Origin: Peromyscus leucopus
Lineage: Eukaryota; Chordata; Mammalia; Rodentia; Cricetidae
Reading direction: 5' to 3'
Assembly: GCF_004664715.2 (NCBI RefSeq)
Contig: NC_051069.1
Location: 71,880,647 to 71,944,646 of the forward strand
Length of the DNA: 64,000 nucleotides
The notes below the pieces were generated by a model. The model did not search any database. It was not told the DNA's origin and saw only the letters and a list, made by a program, of their open reading frames with translations. Every line of letters begins with the position of its first letter. Position 1 is the first letter of the stretch. The position numbers and the translations under genes are program-made. Below are positions 30,021-42,726 of the stretch, piece after piece.

Positions 30021-30169
30021 ATGTTGAATTTTTGCTTCCAAGAATAGTTGTTATGTCTTGTGTTTATGTGTCCAGTTGTACAGAAATAGATAAAATCTGA
30101 GCTGCATATCAAGAAAAAAATTGTTTATGTTCCATAAAAAAAAGTTTCTATTTCATCAGTCTATATCTT

Positions 30170-30356
30170 TTTTTAAAAAATTTTCTAGAATATATTTTGA
30201 TTATATTCTTTACCCTCCCCCAACTCCTCCTAGATCCTAACCCCAACATCCACCCTACTTTTATATTCTTTCTCTTAAAAAAAAAAAAACAAAATAAAAA
30301 CAAACCAAAGTATGCGCATGCTCTCTCTCACACTCTCTCTCTCCCCCTTCTCTCCC

Positions 30357-30455
<99 letters not shown>

Positions 30456-31095
30456 AGAATGGATTGTGATTTTATTAGCCAATTACTTCTGATTTGATCA
30501 TGGGGCCTGCCCTGAGGTGTAGTTAATATACCCAGTTTCACATACCTTGTTGAAAAAAAGTGTTTCTCTCTTCCAGCAGGTACCAATTGCAAACAGCTTC
30601 TTGGTTATGGGTGGGACTTTGTGTCTACTTCCCCTTCTCTGTGCTGGGATTGTGTCTGCCTTAAACTTGTGCACACTGTAACAGTCTCTGTAAGTTCATA
30701 TGTACATCAGCCTTGTGTCTGGAAGAAGTTATTTTCTTGGAGTCATCCATCACCTCTGTTTTCACAGTCTTTCTGCCTTCTGAATAGATCCCCGAGCCTT
30801 GAAGAGAGTGTGTGTGTTGATAATTAAGGCTGAGTGCTCCAAAAACTCTCTGCACATTGTCCAGTTGTGGATTTCTGTGTTAACTACAGTCTACAGCAAG
30901 AAGAAGCCTCTCTGATGAGGGTTCAGCAATGCTCTGATCTATGGATATAGCAATATGTCTTACAAGTTATTTTATTGCTATGTTCCTTTAGTAGAATAAT
31001 AGTATGTTCCCCCCTTGGGCCAGTGAACTATCTATTTTTAAGTTCTAGCCTTATTAACAGTGTCATGTATGAGTTCCATAAGATACTTGCTCATT
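30170..31095 (-). mobile_element. L1 3'UTR, antisense (3' part of an inverted L1)
   Basis: Antisense Lx/L1 3'UTR sequence: TATTCTTTACCCTCCCCCAA, then after a simple-repeat block GGTTATGGGTGGGACTTTG and TGTTCCCCCCTTGGGCCAGT. No ORF2 on this strand. It is paired with the + strand piece at 31120-31550. Confidence 0.65.
30361..30450 (+). repeat. (CT)n-(CA)n compound microsatellite
   Basis: About 45 bp of CT then about 46 bp of CA, inside the antisense L1 3'UTR. Confidence 0.97.
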
Positions 31096-31119
31096 CATGT
31101 TCATTTCTATTTTATTCAT

Positions 31120-31550
31120 AAAAGTAGAAATTGGCAACAGCTTAGGTGTTTATCTACTTATGAATAGGTAACAAAATTGTATATTTACACAATGGAATAT
31201 TATTTGGCTGCTAAGAAAAATGAAAATTTTCAGGCAAATGGATAGTGCTAGAAACAATCCTTCTAAACTGAAGGAACCCAGATCCAAAAAGATACACATT
31301 GCCTTCTTTATGGGTTAGTGTTAGGTTTTAAGCTTTAAATATATGTGTTTCAATCAGAGTGACCACAAAAGTTAGTAAGAGAATCGGAAGGAAGAGTGAA
31401 TCTTCCAAAGAAGGGGGAACACTATAGTGTTGTAAAGGGACAATGGAATTAAAAAACAAAACAAAGCCCCAAAAAATTAGGATAGGAAGATTAAATGAGA
31501 GGAGAGAGAGAAGGGGAGTATGGGGACAATGAACACTAACTTTTGAAGTC
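31120..31550 (+). mobile_element. L1 ORF2 C-terminus and 3'UTR start (inverted 5' part)
   Basis: The + strand carries decayed ORF2 C-terminal sequence (TTTACACAATGGAATATTAT, AATTTTCAGGCAAATGGATA) then 3'UTR-like sequence to about 31550. It lies head to head with the antisense 3'UTR at 30170-31095, the arrangement left by twin priming. Confidence 0.65.
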
Positions 31551-31611
31551 ATGTGAAACCTACTACTTTAGAAGCTTTCTAAAATATACACATTCTAAAA
31601 GGAGCTTATGC

Positions 31612-31937
31612 TGTGGAATGATCCTTCTGTACACTGAATATGTGTTACTCTCACTGGTTAATAAAGAAGCTGATTGGCCTGTAGCAAGGTAGGATAAACT
31701 TAAGGGGAACAATCAAACTGAGGATGCTGGGATGAAGGGGGCTGAGGAAGCAGGACATGTAGAAACTGAGGTAACAAGCCATGAGTCTCATGGGAGAGGG
31801 TAAATAAGAAATATGGGTTAAGTGTAAGAGTTAACTAGTAACAAGTCTGAGCTATCAGGTGAGCATTTGTAATTTATATTAAGTCTGTGAGTGATTATTT
31901 GGGAGCAGGCAGTCAGGACAGGTAAACTCCACCTACA
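31612..31937 (+). repeat. ERV LTR (class II-like)
   Basis: TGTGGAATGATCC at the start, TAATAAAGAAGCTGATTGGC early on, and CTCCACCTACA at the end, framed TG...CA. It resembles other muroid solo LTRs. I found no matching duplication in the flanks. Confidence 0.65.
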
Positions 31938-32428
31938 AGTTTAAATAGGGTACTGTATAGTGGAGGAGACAATACCCCAACTAGATATCATGCCACCAAA
32001 TAAATTCCTCAATATCAGGGATAGGTTACATCTTTTTGAGATGTTGGCCAACCGGGTCCCATAGATAACCCCCTCTTCACCAAACATCATAGGCTTTTGC
32101 CAAGGCTATTGGTCCACAGCCTGAGGGTAAGGCTCTACTGATGAAGACACCACTGATGTCACTCAACATGGAGAAATGGAGCTGGTGCTCAACAAGAAGC
32201 TTCACCCCCTATGACTAAGGTGCTACACATATTACTGGAGGAAAAAAGTAATCATCCATCTCACCCAGCTGTAAAGCCTGTGAGCTAAAATAGAAACCTG
32301 CCTGCGAGATGGGGCCACTGGTACAACAGTGGTACAGATGTTATGGGAGTAACCAACCACTTTTTTTTTATGTGGGTAGACTCTTCTTAACCATGGAAGG
32401 CTAACACACACACACACAAGTATGTATA
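31938..32428. other. No gene; old repeat sequence
   Basis: Phrases such as GATGTTGGCCAACCGGGTCC suggest a decayed rodent repeat. No credible reading frame. Confidence 0.35.
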
Positions 32429-32972
32429 TGCCTGTGTAGTGATATGTTGTGTACCCTAATAAAATTTGCCTGGAGATCAGAGAACAGAACAAGCCACTAG
32501 ATTAAACACAGAAGCCAGGCAGTGGTGGCACACACCTTTAATCCTAGCACCCGGGAGGCAGAGATCCATCTAGATCTCTGTGAGTTTAAAGCCACCCTGG
32601 ACTACATGAGATTGACTCAGTCTAGGAGAGAAACAGAGCCAGGCAGTGGTGGCACACACCTTTAAACCCAGCATTGGGAAGCACACATGCCTTTAATCTC
32701 AGCACTAGGAAAGTTGAGACAGGAAATGATATGGGTGGGAAGGAGAAAGGTATATAAGGCGTGAAGAGACAGGCACAAAAGCTTTTTCGGCTGAGGAAGC
32801 TTTTTTGGCTGCAGCCCTTTTGGCTAGAGCTCTTTCAGGCTGAGGAGTTGGTGAGGTAAGAGGTGGTGGCTGTGCCTTGCTCTGTGTCTTTGATCTTTCA
32901 GCTTTCACCCCAACAATATCAAGCTCTGGGATTTTTTATTAAAAGACCTTTAGAATTTCAAACAACATGCCT
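32429..32972 (+). mobile_element. B1-containing LTR-like element, copy 2 (532 bp)
   Basis: The element runs 32435-32966, from TGTAGTGATATGTTG to CAAACAACA, with a perfect 6-bp duplication TGCCTG on both sides (32429-32434, 32967-32972). Early on it has CCTAATAAAATTTGCC. Two B1-like segments follow (about 32513-32630 and 32640-32710), each with CACACACCTTTAA. Then come TATATAAGG (32751), a repeated GGCTGAGGA phrase and a late ATTAAAAGACC. Ends and duplication length fit an ERVK-type LTR. It may belong to a described rodent family (BGLII- or RMER1-like); I cannot confirm the name. Confidence 0.8.
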
Positions 32973-33130
32973 GACTGCTTTTATGGTTCTGTAATATAAG
33001 TTGAAAGCATGAAATAACTATAGATAATCTTATAAGGTTAGCAAGCACATTTTAAAGATTATTTAGTGAGTGTGAGTAAATGCTACAGCCCACATGTGGA
33101 GCTCACTGGACAACTTTGTAGAGTCAGTTT

Positions 33131-33782
33131 TGTTGGGTCTGGGGTCACACAATAATGGGAGACAGACCACCCAAAGTCTAATAAACCAGAAGCAGACTTT
33201 ATTCCAGAAAAAAAACAAAGAAAGAAAAATCACCACGGGGCACAAAAGCATATCAGCTAACTAAGAGCACAGTCATGGTTCCGATTCTGAGGCTGCGGCA
33301 GTTGGAGTGGGGTCATGAGCCCCTTCTTATAGCATTAGGCATGGACAAAGGAATTTTCACAGTTTTGAGTTAAACTTGTAGAGACAAATTGCTTTTAGGT
33401 GTTAAAATTTTCAGTTAACAAAGTTTTAGAGGGTTTTAGCTAAACGGTATTTGCATATCCCTGCAGCCCTTCCTGACACAGATAATTGATGTTCGCCCAA
33501 ACCTGCAACTTTTCCTGACACAGTTGTGTTCCCAAAGCAGGAGGAATATGAAACAATGTAAAGCGGCTTGTCACGTAGAACTCATTAAAAGTTAACTTTG
33601 GTTTCAGTAGTAAGTGGTAGGGGGTTATCAAAATAGCTAACCCCAGGGCTACAGAGGGCAATCTTCAGGGAAAAAAAAAAAAAAAAAAACATTTGGGTTG
33701 CTGACGGAGCTGTCAATCGTAAAACACAGAAGGGCCCAGTTACAGGTTAGTCCCTATTTGCTGGCCAAGTTGATGGCTGTCA
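33131..33782 (-). repeat. Probable ERV LTR, antisense (652 bp)
   Basis: The - strand frame is TGACAGCCATC ... CCCAGACCCAACA. It has a TATAAGAAGGGGC box and, about 125 bp later, GGAATAAAGTCTGC, the usual spacing of LTR promoter and poly(A) signal. A 19-nt T run (antisense A run 33670-33689) interrupts it. Class is uncertain. Confidence 0.55.
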
Positions 33783-34573
33783 TTTTTCCATCTCTTAATT
33801 TTTTAAGGTTTTATTCCTACATTCCTATCTTATTCCTGTATTTCTAGACCCTTCAGTTTCACCTTCCAACCTGCTGAGGTGGTGCCTTCCTTGTTTCTGC
33901 TGATAACAGTTTATAGTCCAGACAAGCTGATCAAGAGCTTCCTGGCAGCCCTCCCAGTCCCGACCTCCCATTTTGTCATAGGCATGCTGTGCTTACCCAT
34001 GAAGACTAAAGGTATAAAGTTGTTTACCAGCTGATAGCAATTTAACTTCTAATCGCTGCTGTGTGACAAGACTTTTCCTGGTGAGACACGACACAACACA
34101 CATGTACTCACCCCAGAGAGAGCACCCATGGTTGACCCAAGTATGGAGAGCACCAAAGTGCAATTGGTGAACCAATGAATTCTACAGGGATCATCTACAG
34201 GAACAGAGGTGAGGGGTAAAGGAGCAGAAGTGATTCTAAGACAGCTGCATCACCGAAGCCCCCTGGAGCCTAGGTGATGGCTCACAAAGCTAGGAACCTG
34301 GAGCACACTGCACATTCTGCAGGCAGCGCAACAGGATGAAAAGTGTACTCTCCAGGTACCTCAATTGGTCTAAACCTCTTCCAGGCAGCTCTTCTGGTTT
34401 CTGCTTCTTCCAGGCAAGGTGGTCAGGTCTCAAGAGTCTTTGAAGCTCGGTTTGTCTGAGAGTGACCCTCAGCAGTCTTTACTCTTAGGAGGGAGGGGCC
34501 CAGTAATCTGGTCAGTTTCAGAGACTTCCTTACTGAAGCTATCTTGAGTTGTTTATCTTTTGTCTTAAAGAGT
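33783..34573. other. No gene recognised; repeat-like
   Basis: No open frame resembles a known protein. The texture is that of decayed retroelement sequence, continuing past the SINE pair to 35232. Confidence 0.35.
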
Positions 34574-34970
34574 TTACCTGCAGGGCTGGAGAGATAACTT
34601 GGTGGTTATGAGCACTGACTGCTCTTCCAAAGGACCAGGGTTCCAATTCCCAGCACCTACAAGGTGGCTCACAACCTTCTGTAACTCCAGTTCCAGGGGA
34701 TCTGCTGCCCTCTTCTGGCTTCCATGGGCAATGCATGTACATGGTGCACAAACAGGTGGGCAAAACACCCACACACATCAAAAACAAAAACCAATCACAA
34801 AATTTAAACTTTGTATGGTGGTGCACACCTTTAGTCTCAACAGCTGGGACGCAGAGGCAGGCTGATCTCTTTGAGTTCAAGGTCAGCCTGGTCCACACAT
34901 AGCAAATTCCAGGACAGTCAGAACTACAGAAAGACCCTGTCTTTAAAAAAAAAAAAAAATTACCTGCAGG
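34574..34970 (+). mobile_element. B2 with a B1 in its tail, one shared target duplication
   Basis: B2 (GGGCTGGAGAGATAACTTGG from about 34584) ends in an A-rich stretch near 34790. A B1 (34805-34959) follows at once. The duplication TTACCTGCAGG lies at 34574-34584 and 34960-34970, outside both, so the B2 came first and the B1 landed in its tail, or both arrived as one unit. Confidence 0.85.
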
Positions 34971-35232
34971 ATAGAATGTTAAGTTCTGGAGGGAAATTGC
35001 TTAGCACTGACAAAGCATATACTGGTCTCGTGATGGATGATGTAAGGGACCTCACTCTAAAACTAGAACAAACCTGTTGCTGGAGAATTTCTCTCCAGCT
35101 CCCGCTGCCAAGTCCCGCCAGTACCAGAGCCCTCTTACTTGGTTGGGTCTGAGCGGCTGTGGGACTGGTGGGTGACAAAGATTTGTCCTGACTGTGAGCA
35201 TGGCAGGAAAACTCTAGCTACACAAACCTTTC

Positions 35233-35915
35233 CTGACAATGTTTTCTTTTTTTTTTTTCTTTTTTTCTTTTTTTCTTTTTTTTTCTTTTTTAGTAAATTT
35301 ATTTTACAACATCATTTAGTTCAACATAATAGCCACAGATTCCCCTGTTCTCCCACTCTCGCCCCCCTCCCCCTCCCCCACCCACCCCTCATTCCCACCT
35401 CCTCCAGATCAAGGTCTCCCCGAGGACTGGGATCGACCTGGTAGACTCAGTCCAGCCAGGTCCAGTCCCCCCTCCCAGACCGAGCCAAGCGTCCCTGCAT
35501 AAGTCCCAGGATTCAAACAGCCAACTCATGCAACGAGCCCAGGACCCGGCACCAACACACAGCTGCCTCCCAAACAGATCAAGCCAAATGACTGTCTCAC
35601 GTATTCAGGGGCCTGATCCAGTTGGGGGCCCCTCAGCCTTTGGTTCATAGATCCTGTGCTTCCATTCATTTGGTTATTTGTCCCTGTGCTTTATCCAACC
35701 TTGGCTTCAACAATTCTCACTCATATAAACCCTCTTCTTTCTCACTAATTAGAATCCCAGTGCTCCACCAGGGGCCCAGCCGTGGATGTCTGCATCCAGA
35801 TTCCTCAGACCTTCCTTGGATGGGGTTTATGGCACAACTAACAGGGTGTCTGGCCATCCCATCACCAGAGTAGGTCAGTTCCTGCCGTCTCTCGACCATC
35901 TGACAATGTTTTCTT
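35233..35915 (-). mobile_element. 5'-truncated L1 with 16-bp target duplication
   Basis: Antisense poly(A) (T-rich 35249-35290) and 3'UTR occupy 35249-35899. The duplication CTGACAATGTTTTCTT is perfect at 35233-35248 and 35900-35915. Only 3'UTR is present, no ORF2, so the copy is dead. Homologous to 5300-5720. Confidence 0.93.
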
Positions 35916-36654
35916 ATGAACCCCCTTTTAAAAAGGTACAAAAAGCAGAGTATTACAATTGGTATTTAAAAGGCAAAAGATTGTTTTTCTAAGTATATTT
36001 GAAACAGACCCACTATTATATATATTACGTGTATATATATATAATAGGAAAGTCTATTAAACAAGGTTTATTTATAGTAATCACTGGTAAAAATTAGGAG
36101 TCCACTTAGTCACAAGTACAAGTCTGTTGTAGTTGCAATTTAGCTTATTTTATGACAATTCTGATATGAGTTAGTTTAAGCTGAATATAAATAAATAAAA
36201 GCTGGAAAATAATGTGTAATTCAAGATGCAGCTCCTGGTATCTTCATAAAAACTACTGTGTCCTTCTCTGTAATGTAGGTCAAAGAAATACCATTACGGT
36301 CAGTTTTTTGTTTGTTTGCTTGCTTGCTTGTTTTTTGTTTGTTTTGTTCTTTGCCAAGAATTCGATACTGAGGATCCGGAAACATAAAGCATGAATTATA
36401 AGGTCAAAACAGAATTAATACATTTCCTACAACGAAATTTTGATGGAAAGTGGATGGTTCTTTATTTGTGCTAGGAAAAAAAAAATACAGTTTAATTAAA
36501 ATCAACCTAGATACTTTTCTACTCATAATTTAATGTAGCCTAAGTTAGTTCAAAATAAGGTGTGTTAAATGTTAGTGACTAATCCACACCTGACATTATT
36601 CTCAGGGACAGGTAATAGACATCTATCAAGAAGAAAAAAATATTCTCTTCTTTA
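35916..36654. other. AT-rich intergenic DNA, nothing recognised
   Basis: Contains a short TATATA/ACGTGTATATA stretch near 36018 and TTTG-rich sequence near 36305. No gene or clear element. Confidence 0.5.
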
Positions 36655-36836
36655 GACTTACTTATTTTTATTTATGTGTATGGATGCATGTGTGCTGGGT
36701 GCCTTCAGAAGTCAGATGAGAGCATTGACCTTCCCGGAACTAGAGTTGCAGACAATGCCCAGTGCGGGTGCTGGGAACTGGACTCTAGTTCCTTGAAAGA
36801 GCACTCTGACTGCTGAGCCATCTCTCCATCACTAAG
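36655..36836 (-). mobile_element. B2 SINE, antisense
   Basis: GACTGCTGAGCCATCTCTCC at the A-box end (about 36810) and TTTATTTATGTGTATGGATG at the tail end. Confidence 0.9.
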
Positions 36837-37059
36837 AAATACTCTCAAAAACCTTTTATCAGAAAGACATTTGTTTCCACTCTTCTGCCACAATCTATAT
36901 CTGTCCCAGGAGATTTCCACCCAGTCCCCAGATACTATCAAGGAATCAACCTCCACTCTACTATTGCCCCAGGACCAGCTCACCTCCCTAATCTCAGTGG
37001 TCCTACAAAACAAAACAGCCTTGACTTGCTGATGAGAAAGGAGGCACATGTCTCTTCCT

Positions 37060-37860
37060 CAACAAAGAAAAGAATGTTGTTACTATGTAAATCAATCTAG
37101 CTAGGTAGAAAGATGGGATTAAAGACATCCCTGAGCTGGCATGCAGATCCAGCCCCTGGGAGCTGACTCAAATTAAGGACTCTCAGTATGGTGGTCTGCA
37201 TCTCGTGTCTCTCCTCTGCCCTCAGATTTTGATCTTCCACATAGTGATGATTGCCCCATCTCTTCAGAATTGTTCAGGAAGGAATTAATGAGCTACCCCA
37301 ATGTTCAGTGAAACAGATGCCTCTGACAGAATTCCCTCAAGTCCATTGCCTTCCAGCTTGAGCCTCTGCTTTGGACCAGCATTCCAAGCCCCACCTTTTC
37401 CAACATCCCTACTCAACAGGAAGCAGCTTACCATTTGCTACCTACCTACCTACCTACCTACCATCTACTGTCACCCCTTATTGTCAATAAAGGGCTAGAA
37501 TGTTAGGTCCCCAAATGAGGCCCCAAAGTGCTGATGACAAGGACCCGTCTTCCACCTGAGAGGGATTAGGGAACAGAAATCTCAAGCATTTCTCAGGAGT
37601 CCCCAAAGGCTGGCTGAATGGTCTAAGAGCAACTGTCAGCACCTACTCTACCTGAAAAGTTCCCAGGCTAACCACCTGGCTGTTCCAGCTTCTGCACAGC
37701 CTCCCCCGACATATAAAACACAACAAGCTTTTGAAGCTGGACACTGTCCTCCCTTGTCGAAGGCAGCCCGGCAGTGGGGGTTCTTTCTCTCCATAGAGAG
37801 TGGTTGTGTTTAGTGTTTTGTTTTGCACCTACTTACACCAACCAATTGTTCCCAAATAAG
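37060..37860 (+). repeat. Possible class I ERV remnant with LTR
   Basis: From about 37501 (TGTTAGGTCCCC) the sequence has a CATATAAAAC box at 37709 and downstream sequence like an LTR R/U5. A (CTAC)n run sits at 37438-37461. Upstream, 37060-37440 has no intact frame. Low confidence: boundaries and class are not established. Confidence 0.35.
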
Positions 37861-39687
37861 TATGCCATTTGTAGATGATCGCCAGCTTCACATCAAAATG
37901 AACAGTTCTGAATGCAGACTAATCCAAGGCGAGGGAAGAGTAAGCAAGTCGGAGTGCTTTGGCCACAGTGGGTATCAAATTTTTTAGGGTTTCATAGACT
38001 CAGTATAATTGATGGGAAGTAGGGAAGCAAAGGGGAGCATTTATAGCATATGAGATGAAAAGCCAAGGAAGCAAGGGAACGTGCTAAAGTGGACTGGTCC
38101 TGAAACAAGCTAATCATCCCAGATTAAAGAAATCTTCCACCTGCCATGTGGTTTCCCGTCTAGTGCAGCAGATGGGGGTGTGGGATGTCTGTCTTTCAAA
38201 ATAGAAGTGCCCTTTAGAAAAAAGATTCTATCACCTATCCTCTTTGACATTTTGGACAGGAAATAGGAAAATAGTTCCACATTTCATATACACCCATTTT
38301 ATCCTGATCACATTAATTGTAACCTAATTACCTTTTATCTGTCCTTCCCACATGACTGTCAATTCCTTATGTTGGACAGTTTTTCGGTTTTCCTTTACTT
38401 TTTTGTACTTTACGTTCAAACAACAGGGACCATCAATAGCAGAGCTGCTGAATGCTGGTTTACACAGACTCAGAAAAGGGAAGGACATGGTGTTGATTCC
38501 AGCTGTCTGTCCATTTGGGCTGTGTTGGCCTGTTATCTTTAATGAGCATGCTAATTCTCCAAAGTTCATCTTTCTCACAAGAACATCTAAGTAAGTACAA
38601 CTGAGTGGCAGGGTGTTTGCCTAACACGCATGAGGCCCTGGTCTGGAAAAAAAATCTATAGTTGTGTGAAAGCATACACTCCATTGTGTAAAGTACTCTC
38701 ACGATGTGTTAGAACTGTCTGTTACAAGCCTATTGCATCAGCAACAAGTGTGCCTCTGCCCTGTACCTCCTGTTGCCTCTGAGAATAACACACACTTGTG
38801 CTCACAGCAGGCAAACCATCAACTTCTGCCCAGAAAAAAAAAAGATGTTTTTGAAGTCCTTGTGTAGCTACTGCAAAAGAACACCTAATAAATTTCAGTA
38901 ACTTACAACTTTTAATAAACATGCTTAAATTGAGTTTGTTTCCATTGGAATTAATTTAATTCCAAAGCTTATTTAGAAAATTGTATTTGTACTTGATAGT
39001 AATAATGAAAGTGTAGCACATACAGTTATATTTTTTCCTTCTACTGAATAAATCATATATATGTATTACAATTCCATCTTAAAATAATTAGTGCAGTGAT
39101 TCAAATAAATCAACTCTAGCCCAAGGGAAGGGAAAACCATCAAAAGCATTTTTTAAGTTTATGCTAAATTAATCATGTAAAGTTCAAGATACTGCATTCC
39201 AAATGGAGCAAGGAGTGAAGTATAATTAATTCAGAGTTGAATGTCAACCGAATAAAATTTTTTAAAACTTCCTTAATCAAATACCACCTTACCTCAATAT
39301 ACCTGCAAAACAGGCTTCTTCATCTCCATTGTTCCCATCACTGTATTCAGTGATACAGATTCATATGACTTACAATATTGCACCCATTTCTAAAGTGATA
39401 GATTTAGTGATACAGATTCATATAATTTGCAATTGTCAATTTTAATATGCAGGTGGAATTTTTAACAAGAATTTCTTTGCAAACCACAAGGTCAGTATAT
39501 ATTTGAAGAATGACTATTGTTTTCATTGTGGAGAAATTTTGAGAACTCACAAAATTTCCAAGATGTTATTCCTCTTCTTAAACATTGTAGTCATTTAAAT
39601 ATTTCCTTATTTAATATTTAAGAAGAAATAGAGAGTTGAGTCTACTCCTGATTATTTTGTCTATACATAATTAGGTACTTCACTGGT
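37861..39687. other. Intergenic DNA; degenerate ID-like SINE at 38592
   Basis: Mostly unique, AT-rich sequence. An ID-like copy (CAACTGAGTGGCAGGGTG ... TGAGGCCCTGG, A run) lies at 38592-38652 on the + strand. A 17-bp direct repeat sits at 39349 and 39406. No gene. Confidence 0.5.
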
Positions 39688-39898
39688 CTATATTGACTTT
39701 TTAAAATTAATTTTATTTCATGTGCATTGGTGTTTTGCCTGCATGCATGTCTGTGTGAGGATGTTGGATCCCTTGGAACTGGAGTTAAGAGTTAGTTGTG
39801 AGCTGCCATGTGGGTGATGGGAACTGAACCTGGGTCCTCTGGAAGAGCAGCCAGTGTTCTTAACTGCTGGGCCCTCTCTCCAGCCCCCTATATTGACT
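39688..39898 (-). mobile_element. B2 SINE, antisense, 11-bp target duplication
   Basis: B2 body 39699-39887 (GTTCTTAACTGCTGGGCCC and CTCTCTCCAGCCCC at the head end). CTATATTGACT is duplicated perfectly at 39688-39698 and 39888-39898. Confidence 0.93.
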
Positions 39899-41451
39899 CT
39901 TAACAGTACACAACTCTTATAATGTTTGGAGATGATGCAGTAAATGCTACAGCAATCACAACTGACTGAATGACAATACTTGCAGCTAACTCTGAAAATT
40001 GGGCAATGTTTGCCTTCATGCAACCACAGAATCCCTGCCAACAGGAAGGTAGAAATGCCAGCGTCATCCACAGGGCCCAGAGTTACTTCTCACTAAGGAA
40101 GAAGCAGATAGTATTTGGGAATAATACATTTTTTGAAGGACAATAGTTACTGTTATAGGTCTTATGATATCACTTCTAGAAATCTGGATGGAAGTCAGGC
40201 AGTATTTTCAATGCTAAGGTTTCAGTTTCCTGCTTATATTTGAACACTCACAACCCAGTAGACGTTAAAACTAGAAAGAATGTGTATAAGCTAAGGAACT
40301 GTTAAATCATCAGAAAGATGGGCTTTGATATAGTTGTTAAACTTGAAAGCGGTATTACTTATTTAGAAATGGCAGATGCTAAAATGCTTGAAATGAATAA
40401 AACCTGATTATATTAGCAAACCCTTTTTTCTTTAAGGCAATAAAAATCAAACTCTGAAGTCCCTTTCCCTTTGACTTCCCTGCTTCATGAGCAGTACAAA
40501 GTTGCTGTTCCCAAGCATGCCCTTTCTCCAGTCATGTGTGGTCAAGGCAAACAGCCCCCAAGTTTGCACACGGCACACGACATAACTGAGTCTCCCGTAC
40601 CACGGCCAAGGCCAGACATCTGTTCACTGTTGCCAATGAGAAGTTGAAATGACAGAAGGGTTTTCATGACTAATTTGGAGGAAATGGATTTTGTAATTTT
40701 AAAACTGTATAATGGTATTAACTAAAATCATAGAAACTAAGTTGTTTATGTTATTCATATCATACAGTTCTACTTTTATACTCTGCCAAAAATGTATCCT
40801 CCTTTCCAGCCAAACCTGAAACAAATATTTAGAATAGATGTCAAGTTGCCCCAATTGTTTCCCAGTTTTGTTTGTTTCATTAAAAAAATAAAATGAAAAC
40901 TCCATAATCAAATTGAAACAAAAATATCAAAGTGGATTCTTTTTTCAAGGCTTTAAGGAGACTTTGTATAGACATTTTACATACTATTAAATCATCTTGC
41001 CTGTGGCCAATAGCTTCCTTGTATAGAAATTAGACTACTTTTATTCTCAAGAGCTACTGATGGGTTTAAATCCATGGATTGCATTATTACATGAAAAATT
41101 ATATAAATATTATATATGAGAAATCTAGATAGCCAGATATATAAAGCTATCAAAGCAAAGGATTACTCTTCTGACATATTCCATTACTACTGATACTTAG
41201 GATTTGAGGAAAGTTCACCTGCCTTGCTCTTTTTATTTAACAGCCTCTTTCTCACTCTGTTGCCCAAACTGGCCCAGAACACCTGGATTCAAGCAACCCT
41301 CTCTTCTCAGCCTCCTAAGCAGCACCAACACACTGTCTGTTTCCTCCTTCTAAACAAAAACTTACCTGTACTTCCCATTACCTGACCTGGAATGTTTATG
41401 CAGACAGACATAACATGTATAGACTACTAGAATCTTGGTGAATCCTTTTAA
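39899..41451. other. Intergenic DNA, nothing recognised
   Basis: AT-rich, no coding potential; old repeat fragments may be present but cannot be named. Confidence 0.4.
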
Positions 41452-41650
41452 AGATTTGTTTGTTTTTCAATTATGTGTATGTGTCTGTGTGTGAGTATGT
41501 GCACAGGTTTGTAGCTGCCCTCAGAGGACAGAGAAGCCAGATCCAGAGTCACAAGCAGTTTGAGCCATCTAACCTGAGTGCTGGGAACCCAACTCTGGTC
41601 CTCTGCAAGAGCAGTACCTGCTCTTAACAACTGAGCTGTCGCTCTAGCCC
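41452..41650 (-). mobile_element. B2 SINE, antisense
   Basis: CTTAACAACTGAGCTGTCGC and CTCTAGCCCC at the head; ATTATGTGTATGTGTCTGTG near the tail. Confidence 0.9.
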
Positions 41651-42726
41651 CAAGAAGCCTGGTAATCTTACTGATTAATCAGAAAATGGCTTTCCTAACC
41701 TTAATAAGTAAAATGTGTTTTATAAGTTAACTCAAAATATATTTTGAACATGTAAATTGAGTAAGACTCCAAAAGCAAATATGAAAGCAGATCATATGTT
41801 CTAGCCTTGACCTTCCTGTGTGTGGTAGTGAATGCTTTATATGAGCAGTACATACCTACACTCTCCAAAGCTTTTCCAGCAGTCATGGGTGTCTGGCTTG
41901 GTGTGCTTAGCATGCTTGAGATTCTAGACTCATCTCTTAGCACCCTTCTCCAGTCAGAATAAGTGATAGAAACTTTAAAAGTAGCATGTATGTTAATATG
42001 GCAAAGTTAGAGCTGTCATTTCAAGACAGCCATATAATTTATCCAAGCATATGCATTTCCTTTAAAACCAAGAGGAAATAGACCTTTTATACAACAAGAG
42101 TATTAAACTACATAAGCAGACATGAAAGCATGCTCAACCAATTTGCAGCTGTCCTTAGAATAAGACATCACAGTTCAAGAATATTTCATACCAAGAATGC
42201 AATCATTCAATCTGTTTCCATAACATTTTTCTGGACTTTTTTCTTAAATGACCTAACAAAATAAAATGTTTTTTTCTTCTGATTCAAATTTGTAAGGAAC
42301 AATACACCAAAATAAAGAAACCACCAACTGAATGTGTTTAAAATAGCTAATAGTTTTCACATATGCATATTTTTTTTACAAAGTGACAGCAGCAGACCCA
42401 TCACTACGGACATCAAATCAAAGATGGTAGTGACAGGGAGCACAGGAACCCCTGACACTGGGATATATAAAAGAAGCCTGAGATACAACCAGACTGTTCT
42501 TCTCGAGTAGGTCAGTCTTGGAAAGAAAGCCACAGAAACAGCAGTTCTTTAGGATTAGATGACAGAAACAAGATGAAAGGCTCTTCTGAGAACATAGAAC
42601 ATATGTGACCCACCTCATGTGCTGAATCTACCAGGGCCATGAAGGGAGGGCATGGGATTGGAGAAGGGGTAGAAGAGCTAGGTCCATGATCAGCATGTAA
42701 AAGAACACCAGAGAACCATTTGTATC

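Noticed and set aside
37438..37461. CTAC repeats as a possible CRISPR-like or regulatory array
   Set aside because: A plain 4-bp microsatellite without spacers; eukaryotic context.
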